A stretch of DNA of 64,000 nt from Pseudomonas sp. URIL14HWK12:I12 (lineage in GTDB: Bacteria; Pseudomonadota; Gammaproteobacteria; Pseudomonadales; Pseudomonadaceae), in assembly GCF_003097135.1 (NCBI RefSeq), contig NZ_QEQL01000001.1:1302001-1366000 (forward strand). The letters run 5' to 3'. The stretch's first letter is position 1; every line of letters starts with the position of its first letter. Positions 63,263-64,000 of the stretch are shown here, one piece after another. The translations under genes and the position numbers were made by a program. A model generated the notes under the pieces. The model had not been told where the DNA came from. It did not search any database and saw nothing but the letters and a program-made list of their open reading frames with translations.

Positions 63263-64000
63263 ATGGATAGCCAGGGCGTCTACGTCATGGCCAAGTTGAT
63301 CACGGCAATAGGCCACCCAACGCTTGGGCAGAAATTATGCGACCTCTTGCTGGGCCGGGTAAGTTTCGACATGAGTTGCCTGTACCTATTCCGTTTCGAT
63401 CAGCCTGCAGAACTGCTGCACGACGGTTACAACGGCCTGGTATCAGCGCGTACGCTGGAGTCTTACCGCCAGGGTGGTTACCTTCTTGACCCCTTCTACG
63501 TCGCCAGCACTCATCGGCACCCCGGTGGCTTGTGGCGTATGAGCGAGCTGGCGCCCGACAGCTTCTTCTCGTCCGGCTTCGCGATTTCGCCCGATCTGCA
63601 CCCGTGTGTTTCCTCGACTCACGGCTCAAAGATCGACGAGATCGGTTTTATCGTGCACCTGCAGGCTCGAGCCGCGCTGGTCTTCACGCTTATGAAGGCA
63701 CACAGGCACGGGGCGTTCAGCGACGATGAGGTAGCTTATCTTCGCCACGTGGCACCTGTGGTGCGCGCGGCGCTAGAGCAACATGGCCGCCATCTGCCCT
63801 ACGCGCTCGACAACAGCGAGGTCGACAGCCGCCTGGAAGGTGCATTCGTTGGCGCGCTCGGCCAGCTTACCGATGCTCAACGCCATATCGCCAGGTTGCT
63901 GCTCCAAGGCCACAGCAATGCCTCGATCGCCCGGCAGTTGGCGATATCCGAAGGCACGGTGAAAGTGCACAAGCACAACATCTACCAGCGGCTGGAAATC
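63263..64000 (+). CDS. LuxR-family transcriptional regulator, 5' part
   Basis: The frame is open from the ATG at 63263 (AGGAAA upstream) to the window edge, 246 codons without a stop. The N-terminal about 170 residues show no receiver or ATPase motif. The C-terminal HTH starts at LTDAQRHIARLLLQGHSNAS and continues ISEGTVKVHKHNIYQRLEI, a good LuxR DNA-binding domain nearly complete at the edge. It lies after a terminator, so it has its own promoter, and may regulate the SDR/permease pair or genes beyond the window. Confidence 0.8.
   Translation, partial: MDSQGVYVMAKLITAIGHPTLGQKLCDLLLGRVSFDMSCLYLFRFDQPAELLHDGYNGLVSARTLESYRQGGYLLDPFYVASTHRHPGGLWRMSELAPDSFFSSGFAISPDLHPCVSSTHGSKIDEIGFIVHLQARAALVFTLMKAHRHGAFSDDEVAYLRHVAPVVRAALEQHGRHLPYALDNSEVDSRLEGAFVGALGQLTDAQRHIARLLLQGHSNASIARQLAISEGTVKVHKHNIYQRLEI

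Noticed and set aside
1..64000. tRNA, rRNA, CRISPR arrays, IS elements, integrases or att sites
   Set aside because: None recognised by eye; no cloverleaf-like segment, spaced direct repeats or transposase motifs were seen, although a computed scan was not possible.

Overview
The window reads as a chromosomal segment of a Pseudomonas of the P. putida group. Evidence: high GC with strong GC3 bias, an Aer-type PAS chemoreceptor plus two further chemoreceptors, a hut region with GntR-type HutC and HutC-like operators, heterotetrameric sarcosine-oxidase-type genes, and many LysR and ABC systems. I see no tRNA, rRNA, CRISPR array, insertion sequence or phage module. Almost all of it is catabolic and transport 'metabolic island' DNA; the exception is a patchy, more AT-rich stretch from about 48.1 to 55.3 kb.

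Layout. 0-7.4 kb: tail of a DMT-family permease, a PtrR-like LysR regulator divergent from a Sad-type semialdehyde dehydrogenase, then a five-gene ABC importer operon ending in a HAD phosphatase. 7.4-14.1 kb: DTW-domain protein, Aer receptor, LysR divergent from a glucarate-dehydratase-like enzyme, cobF, an exported hypothetical protein, a CHMI-type isomerase and a small YdcH-like protein. 14.4-21.1 kb: purU-folD-soxBDAG-like operon, which on paper oxidises an N-methyl group, collects the carbon on tetrahydrofolate and releases it as formate. 21.4-26.8 kb: TetR regulator with an 18-bp palindrome in front of it, metINQ-type importer, iron-type alcohol dehydrogenase and a hexapeptide-repeat acetyltransferase.

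27.0-40.0 kb: a hut-type locus (hutU, NCS1 permease, hutI, hutG, hutF, hutC, hutD, a polar-amino-acid ABC importer, and a histidine-ammonia-lyase homologue). Three HutC-like TGTAYATACA sites lie in its three promoter regions, and one sits at the start site of a good sigma-54 promoter. The lyase homologue lacks the Ala-Ser-Gly triad that forms the MIO cofactor, so the locus as seen has no conventional HutH. 40.0-46.9 kb: GNAT acetyltransferase, 4HB-type chemoreceptor, LysR divergent from a cystathionine-beta-lyase-like enzyme, and a cystine-type ABC importer. 47.0-49.1 kb: alpha/beta hydrolase and a Tat-exported class A beta-lactamase.

49.1-55.3 kb: HEAT-repeat protein, frameshifted ComJ-family gene, small A1S_2505-like protein, HBM-type chemoreceptor, a second copy of the hexapeptide acetyltransferase, and on either side of it two diverged copies of a minus-strand cassette of very small coupled reading frames. 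This is the least explained part of the window. 55.4-64.0 kb: CHASE/PAS hybrid histidine kinase followed 4 bases later by a REC-GGEEF diguanylate cyclase, then an SDR oxidoreductase, a second NCS1 permease, a strong terminator and the start of a LuxR-family regulator that runs off the end.
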